Source: CBDFNC01 sp965249895
GTDB lineage: Bacteria > Pseudomonadota > Gammaproteobacteria > Enterobacterales > CBDFNC01
Assembly (NCBI GenBank): GCA_965249895.1
Contig: CBDFNC010000005.1
Location: forward strand, 1,178,001-1,242,000
DNA length: 64,000 nucleotides
Reading direction: 5' to 3'
Numbering within the stretch: position 1 is the stretch's first letter; every line of letters begins with the position of its first letter. Shown one piece after another: positions 7,868 to 25,512 of this stretch. A model generated the notes under the pieces. The model searched no databases. It had not been told where the DNA came from and worked only from the letters and a program-made list of their open reading frames with translations. Made by a program: the position numbers and the translations under genes.

Positions 7868-8635
7868 TTATAACACTCTTTCGCCAAACCGAAACACACA
7901 AAACTCCCCAGGAGTCATTTGGTGCCAGACTTCATCCTGGGTCAATGGCCGGGTGGCAATCACAGTGACAATATCATTTGGTGTGGTTTCTTTTTTAAAA
8001 TCCACCACGACTTCTTCATCGATTAGCCTAGCTTCACCAAATGGAGCCCTACGAGTGATCCAATGAAGGTTGTTACTGCAATAAGCCATCACATGCTCAC
8101 CATCTGACAGCAGCATATTAAATACCCCCATCTCTCGGAGTTTATGGCAAGACTCGGCAATAAATTTAAAAACCGCCAGTTTATTGGATGGCTTGCGACT
8201 ATATTTTTGTCGTAATCGATTTAACAGCCAGCAAAACGCCTTTTCGCTGTCAGTTTGCCCTACCGGCAAGTCTGAGCCGGTATCCAGTTTCTGATAACCT
8301 GACAGCTGGCCATTATGGGCATAAGTCCAGTTCCGCCCCCACAGTTCACGCGTAAAGGGGTGAGTATTTTCCAGACATACGCTACCCCGGTTTGCTTGAC
8401 GAATATGGCTGACTACGGCGCAGCTTTTAATGGGATAATCTTTAACAAGCTGAGCTATTTTAGACTGACAGCTGGGATCGGGATCCTTAAAGCTTCGGCA
8501 ACCTTTCCCTTCATAAAACGTGATACCCCAACCGTCTTTATGCGGGCCGGTTTCACCACCCCGCTTCACTAGACCGGTAAAACTAAAGCAGATATCAGTG
8601 GGTACATTGGCACTCATTCCTAACAGTTCACACAT
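7868..8635 (-). CDS. yafJ: Class II glutamine amidotransferase, YafJ-like
   Basis: The 255-residue protein begins MCELLGMSANVPTD, so Cys2 becomes the N-terminal nucleophile after Met removal, as in class II (Ntn) glutaminases. Other family motifs are HKDGWGITFYEG, SHIRQANRG, NTHPF and WTYAHNG with the oxyanion Asn-Gly. It is a stand-alone glutaminase domain with no synthetase partner, the YafJ/Gat class II layout. It lies downstream of gmhA, separated by 82 bp, the same order as lpcA-yafJ in E. coli. Its substrate or acceptor remains unknown in the family. Confidence 0.88.
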   Translation of the reverse strand: MCELLGMSANVPTDICFSFTGLVKRGGETGPHKDGWGITFYEGKGCRSFKDPDPSCQSKIAQLVKDYPIKSCAVVSHIRQANRGSVCLENTHPFTRELWGRNWTYAHNGQLSGYQKLDTGSDLPVGQTDSEKAFCWLLNRLRQKYSRKPSNKLAVFKFIAESCHKLREMGVFNMLLSDGEHVMAYCSNNLHWITRRAPFGEARLIDEEVVVDFKKETTPNDIVTVIATRPLTQDEVWHQMTPGEFCVFRFGERVL

Positions 8636-8717
8636 AAATCCCCACCCTCTTTGTAGCGATAACCTTAAAGTACAACTTAACCCCTCTTTATCGTTCGCAA
8701 CCTTGGTAAAATGATGA

Positions 8718-9293
8718 TCAGGCCATCTCTTTCTCGATGAGATATATCAGGATATGAATGATTTTAATATGAATCTCCTGAATGCGATCGGCATAGCCAA
8801 AATGCGGCACCCTGATCTCTATATCTGCCAAGCCGGCCATCTTACCGCCGTCCTTGCCGGTTAATGCGATGGTTTTAATACCTTTCGCTTTCGCCGTTTC
8901 GATGGCTTTGAGGATATTGGCGGAGTTACCACTGGTACTTAGGCCAAATAATACATCCCCCGTCTGGCCCACACCTTGCAAGTAGCGAGAAAACACATGC
9001 TCATAACCAAAATCGTTGCTAACACAGGATATATGGCTGGGATCAGAAATAGCTATACCAGGGTATGACGGTCTGTTTTCACGATAACGTCCGGTGAGTT
9101 CCTCGGCGAAATGCATGGCATCACAGTGAGAGCCACCGTTACCACACGACAAAACCTTGCCGCCCTGCTTAAAGCTGTCGGCAATCATCTTGGCGGCAGA
9201 CTCGATATTTTTAATATTCTCGTCATCGGATAAAAAAGACTCTAGTACTTGAGCCGCTTCCACCAGTTCTTGTTTTATTAGTTCGTTATACAT
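8718..9293 (-). CDS. gmhA: Phosphoheptose isomerase GmhA
   Basis: The 191-residue protein has the SIS-domain layout of sedoheptulose 7-phosphate isomerase: KVLSCGNGGSHCDAMHFAEEL, GRYRENRP, LFGLSTSGNSANI and the C-terminal helix with QEIHIKIIHILIYLIEKEM. The zinc/active-site His and Glu residues in HFAEEL and QEIH are present. It makes D-glycero-D-manno-heptose 7-phosphate for the lipopolysaccharide inner core. The start MYNELIKQEL at 9293 gives the same length as E. coli LpcA (192); an upstream in-frame start would add 10 unrelated residues. Followed by yafJ. Confidence 0.93.
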   Translation of the reverse strand: MYNELIKQELVEAAQVLESFLSDDENIKNIESAAKMIADSFKQGGKVLSCGNGGSHCDAMHFAEELTGRYRENRPSYPGIAISDPSHISCVSNDFGYEHVFSRYLQGVGQTGDVLFGLSTSGNSANILKAIETAKAKGIKTIALTGKDGGKMAGLADIEIRVPHFGYADRIQEIHIKIIHILIYLIEKEMA

Positions 9294-9465
9294 GGCGATT
9301 TCTCGACTTAATCCAAAGATCAAAAAGGGTTGTAAAAGCGCATTCTGACATAGAGCAGCGAGGATCCCAACTCCCTGACAAGCAAAACTATTGTTAAGTA
9401 TTTTGCAGCCTCAACAAAAAGTCAGTAACAGCCATTTTATGAGTCTCCAAATTTGCTGATCCAGA

Positions 9466-9479
9466 TCAATACGAGCACC
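9466..9479 (+). promoter_or_regulatory. FNR/EtrA-type site upstream of nrdD
   Basis: CTGATCCAGATCAA matches the FNR consensus TTGAT-N4-ATCAA with one mismatch. It lies about 85 bp before the nrdD start codon. Anaerobic ribonucleotide reductase is classically FNR-activated, so position and target both fit. Confidence 0.65.
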
Positions 9480-9561
9480 GAATATTTTAAGCCTAATATC
9501 TACATATAGTACTTACATGAACAGTCAACCACTATATTTAGTGTTTTACTCAGGAGAGATC

Positions 9562-11676
9562 ATGCTGGTCATTAAACGAGATGGATGTCGTGTTGCCTTT
9601 GAAGCCGACCGAATTCAACAGGCCGTACAAGATGCCGCCAAGTCGGTGGCTCGGCTGGAGGACGGTTATGCCCGTAAAGTAGCCGATGCGGTGAAGGTAC
9701 AGCTAGAAGATCAGCAAGAGATAGATATTCATAGCATCCAGGATGCGGTGGAAAATCAACTGATGGTCGGACCTTATAAAGGAGTAGCCAGGGCGTATAT
9801 TGAATACCGACATGACAGGGATCTGGCGAGAGAGAAAAAGAGCCGGTTAAACCAGGAGATCCAGGGGTTAATGGCGCAAAGCAATGCCGACTTGCTCAAT
9901 GAAAACGCCAACAAGGACGGTAAGGTCATCCCAACACAGAGGGATTTACTGGCCGGTATCGTAGCGAAACACTACGCCAGGCAACATATGTTGCCAAGAG
10001 ACATAGTACAGGCCCATGACAAAGGGGAACTACATTACCATGATCTGGATTACGCGCCATTTTTCCCTATGTTTAACTGCATGCTTATCGATCTGAACGG
10101 CATGCTGACCCACGGCTTTAAAATGGGTAATGCGGAAATTGAAACACCCAAGTCCATTTCCACCGCAACAGCCGTTACCGCACAAATCATCGCCCAGGTT
10201 GCCAGTCATATTTATGGCGGCACTACCATTAATCGTATCGATGAATTGCTGGCTCCCTATGTAAAACTCAGTTATCAGAAACACCTGGCAACAGCGGAAC
10301 AATGGGGGATAAAAAAATCCCATGAGTTTGCCCAGGAGCGTACAGATAAAGAGTGTTTTGATGCTTTTCAGTCTCTGGAATATGAAGTAAACACCCTGCA
10401 TACGGCCAACGGACAAACGCCATTTGTCACTTTCGGTTTTGGCCTGGGCGCCAGCCAGGAAGCCAGACTTATACAAACCTCGATACTTAACAACCGTATC
10501 GCCGGCCTTGGCAAAAACCATAAAACAGCCATATTCCCCAAGCTGGTCTTTGCCATTAAAGAAGGCTTAAACCGCCATCGCGGTGAGCGAAATTACGACA
10601 TAAAACAGCTGGCCTTAGAGTGCGCAACCAAACGCATGTATCCGGATATTCTGAATTATGATCAGGTGGTGAAAGTTACCGGCTCATTTAAAACACCGAT
10701 GGGCTGCCGCAGCTTTCTGGGTGTGTATGAAGAAGAAGGAGAGTTGGTCCATGAAGGACGTAATAACCTGGGTGTGGTCAGTCTTAACCTGCCCCGTATC
10801 GCGCTGCAGGCACAAGGAGACGAAAAGCGCTTCTACCAACTGCTTGAGCAACGCCTGAATGTAGCGCGAAGAGCCCTTGATACTAGGATCACTCGACTGG
10901 AAGACGTTAAAGCCAGGGTCGCCCCGATCCTGTATATGGAAGGGGCGTGCGGCGTGCGCCTTAAAGCCGATGATAATATCGCTGAGATATTTAAGCAGGG
11001 CCGAGCTTCCATTTCCCTGGGTTATATTGGCCTGCACGAAACCATTAACGCGCTATATGGCAACGAAGCTCACGTATTCGACGATAACGGCCTGCAAGGC
11101 AAAGCCCTGGCTATCGTTAATTACCTTAAACAAGCAGTCACTCGTTGGAAGGAGGAAACCGGTTACGGCTTTAGTTTATACAGTACTCCCAGCGAAAACC
11201 TATGCAGCCGCTTCTGTAAACTGGACCTTGTTGAATTTGGCCAGGTTGAGGGGGTTACAGATAAAGGCTACTACACCAACAGCTTCCACCTGGACGTAGA
11301 AAAGCAGGTTAATCCATACGATAAGTTGGATTTCGAGTCTCCCTACCCGGCCATCACCAACGGTGGTTTTATCTGTTACGGCGAATACCCGAATCTACAG
11401 CATAATCCGGAAGCCTTAGAGAATGTATGGGACTACAGCTATATGCATGTTCCTTACTACGGTACCAATACGCCGATTGATGAATGTTACCAGTGTGACT
11501 TTGCCGGTGAGTTTGCGTGTACCAGCAAAGGATTTGTCTGCCCTCAATGCGGCAATGCTGATCCCGCCAAGGTCTCAGTAACCCGCCGCGTATGCGGCTA
11601 TCTAGGTAGCCCTGACGCAAGACCGTTTAACGACGGCAAACAAGAAGAAGTGAAGCGCAGGGTAAAACACCTGTAA
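9562..11676 (+). CDS. nrdD: Anaerobic ribonucleoside-triphosphate reductase NrdD
   Basis: The 704-residue class III reductase has an N-terminal ATP-cone (MLVIKRDGCRVAFEADRIQQ, allosteric site). The catalytic barrel follows, with YHDLDYAPFFPMFNC, SLGYIGLHETINALYG and SENLCSRFCKLD. Near the C-terminus comes a zinc-binding set (CYQC ... CPQC) and the glycyl-radical motif RVCGYLGSP with Gly679. It reduces NTPs to dNTPs without oxygen. I start it at ATG 9562, which has AGGAGAG just upstream; an earlier in-frame ATG at 9517 would add 15 residues absent from the family. The activase gene nrdG follows, and an FNR-type site lies upstream. Confidence 0.95.
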   Translation: MLVIKRDGCRVAFEADRIQQAVQDAAKSVARLEDGYARKVADAVKVQLEDQQEIDIHSIQDAVENQLMVGPYKGVARAYIEYRHDRDLAREKKSRLNQEIQGLMAQSNADLLNENANKDGKVIPTQRDLLAGIVAKHYARQHMLPRDIVQAHDKGELHYHDLDYAPFFPMFNCMLIDLNGMLTHGFKMGNAEIETPKSISTATAVTAQIIAQVASHIYGGTTINRIDELLAPYVKLSYQKHLATAEQWGIKKSHEFAQERTDKECFDAFQSLEYEVNTLHTANGQTPFVTFGFGLGASQEARLIQTSILNNRIAGLGKNHKTAIFPKLVFAIKEGLNRHRGERNYDIKQLALECATKRMYPDILNYDQVVKVTGSFKTPMGCRSFLGVYEEEGELVHEGRNNLGVVSLNLPRIALQAQGDEKRFYQLLEQRLNVARRALDTRITRLEDVKARVAPILYMEGACGVRLKADDNIAEIFKQGRASISLGYIGLHETINALYGNEAHVFDDNGLQGKALAIVNYLKQAVTRWKEETGYGFSLYSTPSENLCSRFCKLDLVEFGQVEGVTDKGYYTNSFHLDVEKQVNPYDKLDFESPYPAITNGGFICYGEYPNLQHNPEALENVWDYSYMHVPYYGTNTPIDECYQCDFAGEFACTSKGFVCPQCGNADPAKVSVTRRVCGYLGSPDARPFNDGKQEEVKRRVKHL

Positions 11677-11786
11677 CACGCCATTAAGGAGATGTTGATA
11701 ATCCAATGGCTCAGGTTCAGAGCATTGGATTATCGAGCTACAGTCACTCGCCGGGTGACCCAGTGAGATACGAGAGACTAAATCAC

Positions 11787-12260
11787 ATGAACTACCATCA
11801 ATATTTTCCTGTTGACGTGGTCAACGGGCCCGGCACCAGAGCCACCCTATTTGTGGCTGGCTGCGAACATATGTGCAGGGGTTGCTACAACAAGAGCACC
11901 TGGTCCCTGAACTCGGGGCGAGAATTCACTGCGCAATTAGAAAACCAGATCATCCTGGACTTACAAGATCTCAGGATAAAACGCCGCGGATTATCCCTTT
12001 CTGGCGGTGACCCGTTACACCCAGCTAACCTGGAGGCGATATATAAACTGGTAAATCGCGTCCGAGATGAATGCCCTGATAAAGATATCTGGCTCTGGTC
12101 AGGTTATAAAATGGCCGATCTGAGCGCCAAACAGCAAGAGGTCGTAGGCTATATTGACGTCCTGATTGATGGTAAGTTTGAGCAAAGTCTGGCTGACCTA
12201 TCTCTGCGGTGGCGCGGTAGTAGCAACCAACAAATAATTACCCTGCAAAATCCGAAGTAA
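11787..12260 (+). CDS. nrdG: NrdD-activating radical SAM enzyme NrdG
   Basis: The 157-residue protein starts MNYHQYFPVDVVNGPGTR and carries the radical-SAM cysteines C26, C30 and C33 in GCEHMCRGCYNKSTW, followed by LSLSGGDPLHP (SAM binding) and WRGSSNQ near the end. It uses SAM and a 4Fe-4S cluster to install the glycyl radical on NrdD. An open frame extends 27 codons upstream but the residues there do not belong to the family, so I use the ATG at 11787, giving the E. coli length. It lies 110 bp after nrdD on the same strand. Confidence 0.94.
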   Translation: MNYHQYFPVDVVNGPGTRATLFVAGCEHMCRGCYNKSTWSLNSGREFTAQLENQIILDLQDLRIKRRGLSLSGGDPLHPANLEAIYKLVNRVRDECPDKDIWLWSGYKMADLSAKQQEVVGYIDVLIDGKFEQSLADLSLRWRGSSNQQIITLQNPK

Positions 12261-12353
12261 CGGATAACCACGCATTTACGAATATTTACATGGTGATTTA
12301 TTATTATATGCGTTATTACTTTATAGATTAAAACCACTGCACGAAGAGATGTA

Positions 12354-12602
12354 ATGTCCGCAGCCGAAAATACCAGTCTATTGTGGGAAAAGGATTCCTT
12401 ATGTAAGGTGCGGGGGAAAATATATCGCATCCATATAGAACGCTACACAACAGGTAAAACTGCCAGTTACAAGGCATCAGTTTGGCGTGGCGGCGATATA
12501 GTGGAAACCATGGAAACCATCAATCCCGATCTGGAATTTGAAGACGTTATCCACAATATAGAAACACGCATTCATATTAATGCGGATGATTTGTACTTCT
12601 GA
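12354..12602 (+). CDS. Hypothetical protein (82 aa)
   Basis: The frame starts at ATG 12354 with GAAGAGATGTA upstream and encodes a small soluble protein with segments LWEKDSLCKVRGKIYRIHIE, VWRGGDIVETME and DVIHNIETRIHINADDLYF. No signal peptide, no membrane helix, no family I recognise. It lies 93 bp after nrdG on the same strand and could be the last gene of that transcript. The next 600 bp are repeats. Confidence 0.55.
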   Translation: MSAAENTSLLWEKDSLCKVRGKIYRIHIERYTTGKTASYKASVWRGGDIVETMETINPDLEFEDVIHNIETRIHINADDLYF

Positions 12603-12712
12603 ATCAGGACCAGCTAACTCTCTAATACGGCCGAAATTTTGCCGACGCCAATTCCGCTTATTGACCCAGATTAAAAACCTGCTCCTATGACCTGCTAAAC
12701 TAGCACCCTTTG

Positions 12713-12892
12713 GAACCAATCATAATAAAGGATTTTGGGTAACAATTTCCGCGTTGGCTGTAGGAGCGGATGCAATCCGCGATGCCTGTGCCAGCAAGGT
12801 TCGCCGAACGTGCATCCATGCATTTAACATCTCATCCCTGAGATGGATTCGCCTCCTACCAATCCTGCTGGAACTGTTACCCAGGTTTGATC
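12713..12892 (+). repeat. Dispersed repeat, copy A (about 180 bp)
   Basis: This copy opens with GGAACCAATCATAATAAAGG and GGGTAACAATT. It continues with GAGCGGATGCAATCCGCGAT, then the core CCAGCAAGGTTCGCCGAACG followed by TGCATCCATGC, and the hairpin CATCTCATCCCTGAGATG. It closes at 12869-12886 with TGTTACCCAGGTTTGATC, the reverse complement of the motif GATCAAACCTGGGTAACA. The core recurs at 12909 and 63820, and the terminal motif also opens the tandem transposase units at 41059, 42849 and 43472. Confidence 0.8.
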
Positions 12893-12908
12893 GGTACCCA
12901 CCCTGGAA

Positions 12909-13105
12909 CCCATCAAATAACCTGTCTAAGGGTAACAATTGTTGCGGCCTTTGAAGCAGCAGATGCCTCTTTATAGGCAAAAAGGGCGAAGCGTAAGCCA
13001 GCAAGGTTCGCCGAACGTGCATCCATGCGCTTTACATCTCATTCCTGAGATGGGTTCGGCTTCTACCAAGCCCGATAGATCTGTTACCCAAGTTTGACCA
13101 GTCCC
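12909..13105 (+). repeat. Dispersed repeat, copy B (about 195 bp)
   Basis: Starts GGAACCCATCAAATAACC, then GGGTAACAATTGTTGCGGCC, AGATGCCTCTTTATAGGC, AGGGCGAAGCG, the shared core with AGGTTCGCCGAACGTGCATC and the hairpin CATCTCATTCCTGAGATG. It ends GTTACCCAAGTTTGACC, an inverted version of its start. Directly adjacent to copy A, so the two form a tandem pair. Short frames on both strands inside it (including one that repeats MHVRRTLLA twice) are artefacts of the repeat. Confidence 0.8.
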
Positions 13106-13221
13106 TTTCTCGACCTGACTCAGGCTTCCTTTCTCCAAGTTACCCTACCCAACCAGTATATAAAACAAAAAGAAGTTGAGTTTCTGACTAAAATTTAGTT
13201 CTAAAGCTTGGAGGATTAGTT

Positions 13222-13923
13222 ATGTTCACAAAGTGGATATTGTTAGCAAAAATAACTTTTGCTGTCTTGTGTTATTCCAACCTTCTCGTCGCTAAAGAAA
13301 TCAAACTAGCCACCCAACCAATCGGAAACACCCTGACCAAACAAGCGGAACCTTACATAAATTGCGCTATGAGTATGCTGGATCAACCTTTTAAAATATA
13401 TCGAGTCCCTTGGAAACGAGCGCAAGTGAGCACTAAGTTTGATAAATACCATGGATTTTTTATGGCATCTAAAAATAAGGAGCGCGACACTTATGCAACT
13501 CTCTCCGAACCTTTCGTTACGATTAAATGGATATACGTGACTAGCAAAGAGAGGAAAATATCACCACTTGATTTAAACTTTAACACCAGGTTATTTGCGG
13601 CACATTTGGGAAGCGCCAGACACAAGTGGTTAGATGAACAATTTAATAAAGGTCTTATTCAAAAGGGGATAGTAACTTTCACCAAGTCTGAAATCCTTCT
13701 GAAAATGTTACTTCTAAACCGAATTGATGTTGCCTTATTCAATAATATTGATTTCGAACAGCTAGTAAAAAATGTACCTGTCAATATGAGTGAAATAGAA
13801 GTTCATATACAAAGAGAAATACCTACCGGAATATATTTCAGCAATACATTTATAGCTGAAAACCCAAGTTTCTTGGAAAGATTTAATAGCACGTTGACTC
13901 AATGTAAAACGAAATTGAAATAG
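13222..13923 (+). CDS. Periplasmic solute-binding-like protein (SBP_bac_3 type), divergent
   Basis: The 233-residue product has a signal peptide (MFTKWILLAKITFAVLCYSN and a cleavage region near VAKEI). A short solute-binding-like fold follows, with YRVPWKRAQVSTKFDKYHGF, ASKNKERDTYATLSEPFVTI, then LLNRIDVALFNN and a final helix. The KRA...GFF.AS...ER..YA.LSEP pattern is the orphan amino-acid-binding-like group found in Shewanella and relatives. AGCTTGGAGGATT precedes the ATG. No transporter genes lie alongside, and it is flanked by repeats upstream and the adhesin operon (opposite strand) downstream. Ligand unknown. Confidence 0.65.
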   Translation: MFTKWILLAKITFAVLCYSNLLVAKEIKLATQPIGNTLTKQAEPYINCAMSMLDQPFKIYRVPWKRAQVSTKFDKYHGFFMASKNKERDTYATLSEPFVTIKWIYVTSKERKISPLDLNFNTRLFAAHLGSARHKWLDEQFNKGLIQKGIVTFTKSEILLKMLLLNRIDVALFNNIDFEQLVKNVPVNMSEIEVHIQREIPTGIYFSNTFIAENPSFLERFNSTLTQCKTKLK

Positions 13924-14045
13924 TTATTCAACAGGCAGTCTGATTATTTATAGGGTGTCTCACTTCGGAGTTGAATTCGGCACATAGATGAAATACAACG
14001 TAAGCTGCGACAAAAATAATCACTAACAACAAAGAAGTACCAGCA

Positions 14046-14074
14046 GCTGCCTGGTATCTTGCCAACCAGGCAGC
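14046..14074 (-). terminator. Hairpin after the adhesin gene
   Basis: GCTGCCTGGT (14046-14055) pairs with ACCAGGCAGC (14065-14074), a perfect 10-bp GC-rich stem 12 bp past the adhesin stop on the minus strand. No long T run follows, so termination strength is uncertain. Confidence 0.55.
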
Positions 14075-14085
14075 ACGTCAAGCTA

Positions 14086-24111
<10,026 letters not shown>

Positions 24112-24168
24112 TTTTTTTCCTACCTGCTCAGGTCACCATTTGAAGAGTGACAGGATCCTTCCAAGCCA

Positions 24169-25512
24169 TTAACGCTCGGTAAATGTATATTGTTTTGCCC
24201 TCAAGATTGGCTTGAGGATATAGTCGAGTACGGTTTTCTCTCCTGTGACTATGTCTACACTCACAGTCATACCAGGGATAATCTTCAGAGGGGCATGTTC
24301 CCGGCCAAGAAAATTGGCGTCGGTTTTTACATGAACCGTATAAAACGGGTTTTCCTGGCGGTCGAATTGGGTATCGGCACTGATCTTTACTACCTTGCCT
24401 TCCAAGCCACCGTAAATGGCAAAATCGTAGGCAGTAAATTTCACCATTACCTTCTGCCCTGGGTAAATAAAGGCGATATCGGATGGCTTAATTTTCGCTT
24501 CGACCCAAAGAATATCGTCACTGGGCACTATCTCGACCAAATCCGCCCCTGGCTTTACCACCCCACCTAAAGTGTGTACAAAAAGCGACTGAATAATGCC
24601 GTTACCCGGCGCCCGCACCAACGTTCTGTGTACCTGATCTTCCAGGGCCGTATTACTGGCGTAGATCCGGTCAAGCTCGGCCGATACTTCGTTGAGCTCT
24701 TTTTTAGCCTTGCTTTGAAGCTGAAAGTTAAGCCCGGAAAGCTTACTTTTTGCCTCTATAATCGCGGACTCAAGCCGGGGGATAGACACCAACAGAGACT
24801 GGTATTGCTCTTCGATAGCGTTGGCTTCACGTTTGAGTTTAAGGAAGTCCACCATGGGCTTAATACCTTTGGCAACCACAGGCTCTGTAAGCACAACTTC
24901 CTCTTTCACTAGCGCTCTCGAGCGCTTAATGTGTTTAAGTTGGATGCCAACTTCTTTGCGCTCATTAACCCGTTGCGCCAATTGTTGCTCCAACACATTT
25001 TGTTGTGAATGCAGTTGCGCCTGATTACTGTTAAACAGGCTTAACTCCCTATCAACCAACACCTTGAGTTCAGGTGATGCATCTGCATTAGGCTTAAATG
25101 CTTGGCCGCTAGCCTCAGCCGTTAAACGTATCAATCTGGCTTCCAGCTCCATCGCCTTTATTTCGCTACCGGCAAACACAGATTCAGACTTTTGGTTGTT
25201 AATTTTCAGCAATACTTGCCCGGTGCTCACCCTGTCTCCCGCAGCGACCATGATTTCCTGAATGATGCCACCTTCCAGGTTTTGTATTATCTGGTTGTCG
25301 CCGCTGGGTACAATTTCTCCTGCACCTCGGGCTATTTCGTCGATGCGCGCTATTGAGGCCCAGCCTATGACTAATACGACTGCCACTATCCAGAAAACCA
25401 ATACAATACGAATACGTTTAGGGGTTGTCTCCAACACGGCGGCGCTCAGACTTTGCATAAAAGCCAGATCCTGCTGACTAAACGAACCCTTGATTGATTT
25501 AGGCTGCGACAT
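24169..25512 (-). CDS. lapC: Type I secretion membrane-fusion protein, LapC/HlyD-like
   Basis: The 447-residue protein has a short cytoplasmic N-terminus, one membrane helix (about residues 35-58, IRIVLVFWIVAVVLVIGWAS), then the HlyD pattern. That pattern is a lipoyl half with GEIVPSGDNQIIQNLEGGII, a long coiled-coil hairpin, the second lipoyl half with VRAPGNGIIQSLFVHTLGGV, and a beta-barrel end with VKISADTQFD and IIPGMTVSVDIVTGEKTVLD. It bridges the inner-membrane exporter to the TolC-like channel. Its start overlaps the exporter stop by 14 bp, and the adhesin begins 57 bp downstream. Confidence 0.92.
   Translation of the reverse strand: MSQPKSIKGSFSQQDLAFMQSLSAAVLETTPKRIRIVLVFWIVAVVLVIGWASIARIDEIARGAGEIVPSGDNQIIQNLEGGIIQEIMVAAGDRVSTGQVLLKINNQKSESVFAGSEIKAMELEARLIRLTAEASGQAFKPNADASPELKVLVDRELSLFNSNQAQLHSQQNVLEQQLAQRVNERKEVGIQLKHIKRSRALVKEEVVLTEPVVAKGIKPMVDFLKLKREANAIEEQYQSLLVSIPRLESAIIEAKSKLSGLNFQLQSKAKKELNEVSAELDRIYASNTALEDQVHRTLVRAPGNGIIQSLFVHTLGGVVKPGADLVEIVPSDDILWVEAKIKPSDIAFIYPGQKVMVKFTAYDFAIYGGLEGKVVKISADTQFDRQENPFYTVHVKTDANFLGREHAPLKIIPGMTVSVDIVTGEKTVLDYILKPILRAKQYTFTER

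Noticed and set aside
12720..13022. 100-residue minus-strand frame containing MHVRRTLLA twice
   Set aside because: It simply translates two tandem copies of a non-coding repeat.
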